Positions 6,757 to 7,846 of a stretch of 7,846 bases of DNA are shown here, piece by piece. A program made the position numbers and the translations under genes. This DNA comes from Gammaproteobacteria bacterium (GTDB lineage: Bacteria; Pseudomonadota; Gammaproteobacteria; BMS3Bbin11). Every line of letters begins with the position of its first letter. The stretch's first letter is position 1. The DNA is taken from positions 1 through 7,846 of the forward strand of contig DAOVWW010000058.1 of assembly GCA_030636465.1 (NCBI GenBank), given 5' to 3'. Below the pieces are notes generated by a model, which did not search any database, was not told the DNA's origin, and saw nothing but the letters and a program-made list of their open reading frames with translations.

Positions 6757-7482
6757 TTATTTGGTAGGAAATAGTATATCAATGATTTTCTTCGCGGGAA
6801 CATAACCACCCAGCTTAGTCCCATCTGAAAGAAAAATTGTTGGAGTGCCGCTGACACCAAGTTCATTTCCTAATGCATACCCAGCCTTCAATATATTATC
6901 AACAGCACATTCCTTGCTCTCAAGCTTACCTTTGCTCACTCTATTTGCAATATCCATTGCAGACTGCCGATCATCTGCACACCATACCGATTTCATTTGC
7001 TTATAACCGCCACCTCTTTGCATGCCACGCGGGAAAGGTATGTAACGAACAGAAACCCCTGCCTGCTGTAATGCAGGGACTTCCTTGTGCAATTTTTTAC
7101 AATACGGACAGCTAGTATCGGAAAAAACAGTAATATAATCTTTTTCTTTTCCAATAGACTCAAAAATAATTAAGTCTTTCTGCGGAAAGGATTGAATCAG
7201 GGGAATGTTATCCCTGGCCTGGATTTTTTCAGTCAAATTCACGCCATTCTTAATATCTATCAGGTTCCCGATCAGTGCATGCTCACCATCAGCTGTGATA
7301 TAGGCATATCGGCTACCTATTTTAACCAGATAAAGACCTTTAACAGGTGTTGCCTGTGGCGCACTAATTTTTACACCGGGCATCATTTTTTGTAAATTAT
7401 CCAATGGTGGTGTGGCATTGGCTATTTGCATCGGTAAGAGCAAGCATAACAATACGGGTAATAAAGGGGAGTTTTTGATCAT
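6757..7482 (-). CDS. dsbC: DsbC family thiol:disulfide interchange protein
   Basis: A periplasmic disulfide isomerase precursor of 241 residues from the chosen ATG (E. coli DsbC precursor is 236). It has a signal peptide (MIKNSPLL start, hydrophobic core about 7-18, cleavage probably after ANA at 23), an N-terminal dimerisation domain (about 25-85), a linker, and a thioredoxin-like domain (about 105-241). The active site is CPYC (125-128), preceded by FSDTS; the cis-Pro loop is GTPT (212-215). C168 and C192 match the structural disulfide pair of DsbC. E. coli DsbC has CGYC, so the dipeptide differs. The frame extends to a TTG at 7545 overlapping the upstream TGA, but that would put 21 polar residues before the signal peptide. 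ATG at 7480-7482, with GGA about 10 nt upstream, is preferred. DsbC corrects wrong disulfides in exported proteins and is normally kept reduced by DsbD, which is not in this window. Confidence 0.9.
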   Translation of the reverse strand: MIKNSPLLPVLLCLLLPMQIANATPPLDNLQKMMPGVKISAPQATPVKGLYLVKIGSRYAYITADGEHALIGNLIDIKNGVNLTEKIQARDNIPLIQSFPQKDLIIFESIGKEKDYITVFSDTSCPYCKKLHKEVPALQQAGVSVRYIPFPRGMQRGGGYKQMKSVWCADDRQSAMDIANRVSKGKLESKECAVDNILKAGYALGNELGVSGTPTIFLSDGTKLGGYVPAKKIIDILFPTK

Positions 7483-7541
7483 GTTTACTAATTCCAGAGA
7501 AGGTCCAAGTCTGATAACAGGTGGTGATGCCGTGTCAGATA

Positions 7542-7846
7542 TCAAGGGGTGATTGCATCTCGTACTTTTAGCAAACGATCACGCACTTGTTGCGCGAGTT
7601 CAGTTACCCGGGCATTGTCTACCAGAGCAAGTACTGCCGAGGGATCCATAAAGGCAACGATAACCTCACCATTTTCTTCTTCTCTGACAACCACGTTACA
7701 TGGCAGCAATAGACCAATGTCAGGCTCTTCATCAATTGCCTGGTTTGCAAGCACCGGGTTACAGGCTCCCAGAATCATATAAGGGCGTTTATCAATATCC
7801 AGTTTCTTCTTCAGTACTGCGCTTACATCTATTTCAGTCAGCACAC
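7542..7846 (-). CDS. DUF302 domain-containing protein, 5' end outside window
   Basis: At least 101 codons are present, and the frame runs off the window edge. The motifs are those of DUF302 proteins: VLTEIDVSAVLKKKL, RPYMILGACNP and LLLPCNVVVRE, followed by a FMDPSAVL segment and a helical C-terminus. Two cysteines sit in conserved places (ACNP and LPCNV). Family members usually have about 25 more residues before VLTEID, and the only in-window start is a GTG (7842-7844) that corresponds to that internal Val, so the gene is cut by the window. The function of DUF302 is unknown; the conserved cysteines make heme, metal or redox roles conceivable but unproven. Its TGA lies 59 nt before the dsbC ATG, so the two are probably co-transcribed. 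Confidence 0.83.
   Translation of the reverse strand, partial: VLTEIDVSAVLKKKLDIDKRPYMILGACNPVLANQAIDEEPDIGLLLPCNVVVREEENGEVIVAFMDPSAVLALVDNARVTELAQQVRDRLLKVRDAITP

Noticed and set aside
7549..7782. A 77-codon + strand frame opposite the DUF302 gene
   Set aside because: Ser/Thr-rich antisense shadow of a conserved protein, with no ribosome site or recognisable motif.

Overview
The window looks like a stretch of ordinary chromosome from a gammaproteobacterium of moderate G+C. I infer this from family resemblance and gene order (a MoxR/Bat-type operon, mtfA, a periplasmic dsbC), not from any species marker. I see no insertion sequence, phage gene, tRNA, rRNA or CRISPR array.

Left part (1-5058, + strand): the distal end of a tightly packed Bat (aerotolerance/MoxR-associated) operon. 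The order is the last codons of an upstream gene (probably the DUF58 protein), a DUF4381 membrane protein, a BatA-type von Willebrand A (VWA) protein, a BatB-BatC fusion (VWA plus TPR), and BatD. Two junctions have 4-nt start/stop overlaps (ATGA and GTGA), which implies translational coupling. By the positive-inside rule, both VWA domains, the TPR region and the bulk of BatD face the periplasm, while DUF4381 sends its basic C-terminal domain into the cytoplasm. The set therefore reads as one envelope complex. The MoxR ATPase and the DUF58 body would lie before base 1.

Middle (5059-5925): a convergent gap holding a good hairpin, then two small - strand genes encoding paralogous DUF2892 membrane proteins (32 of 62 aligned positions identical). 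Both sit behind well-formed Shine-Dalgarno sequences. The duplication includes upstream DNA: each copy carries the same dyad (GTGAC-N3-GT[T/C]ACATA read on the + strand) exactly 59 nt before its start codon. This is the most interesting non-coding signal in the window and suggests a shared operator or activator site.

Right part (5926-7846, - strand): three co-directional genes, in transcription order a 5'-truncated DUF302 protein, dsbC (periplasmic disulfide isomerase) and mtfA (M90-family zinc peptidase). Gaps are about 59 and 42 nt. DUF302, DsbC and the DUF2892 pair are all cysteine-bearing and several are envelope proteins, so a thiol or sulfur-redox theme is possible but remains inference.

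Nothing here amounts to a clearly new system. The points most worth checking are the duplicated DUF2892 cassette with its conserved dyad, the degenerate metal-binding (MIDAS) residues in the BatA-like protein, and the BatB-BatC fusion that keeps what looks like an internal signal peptide.
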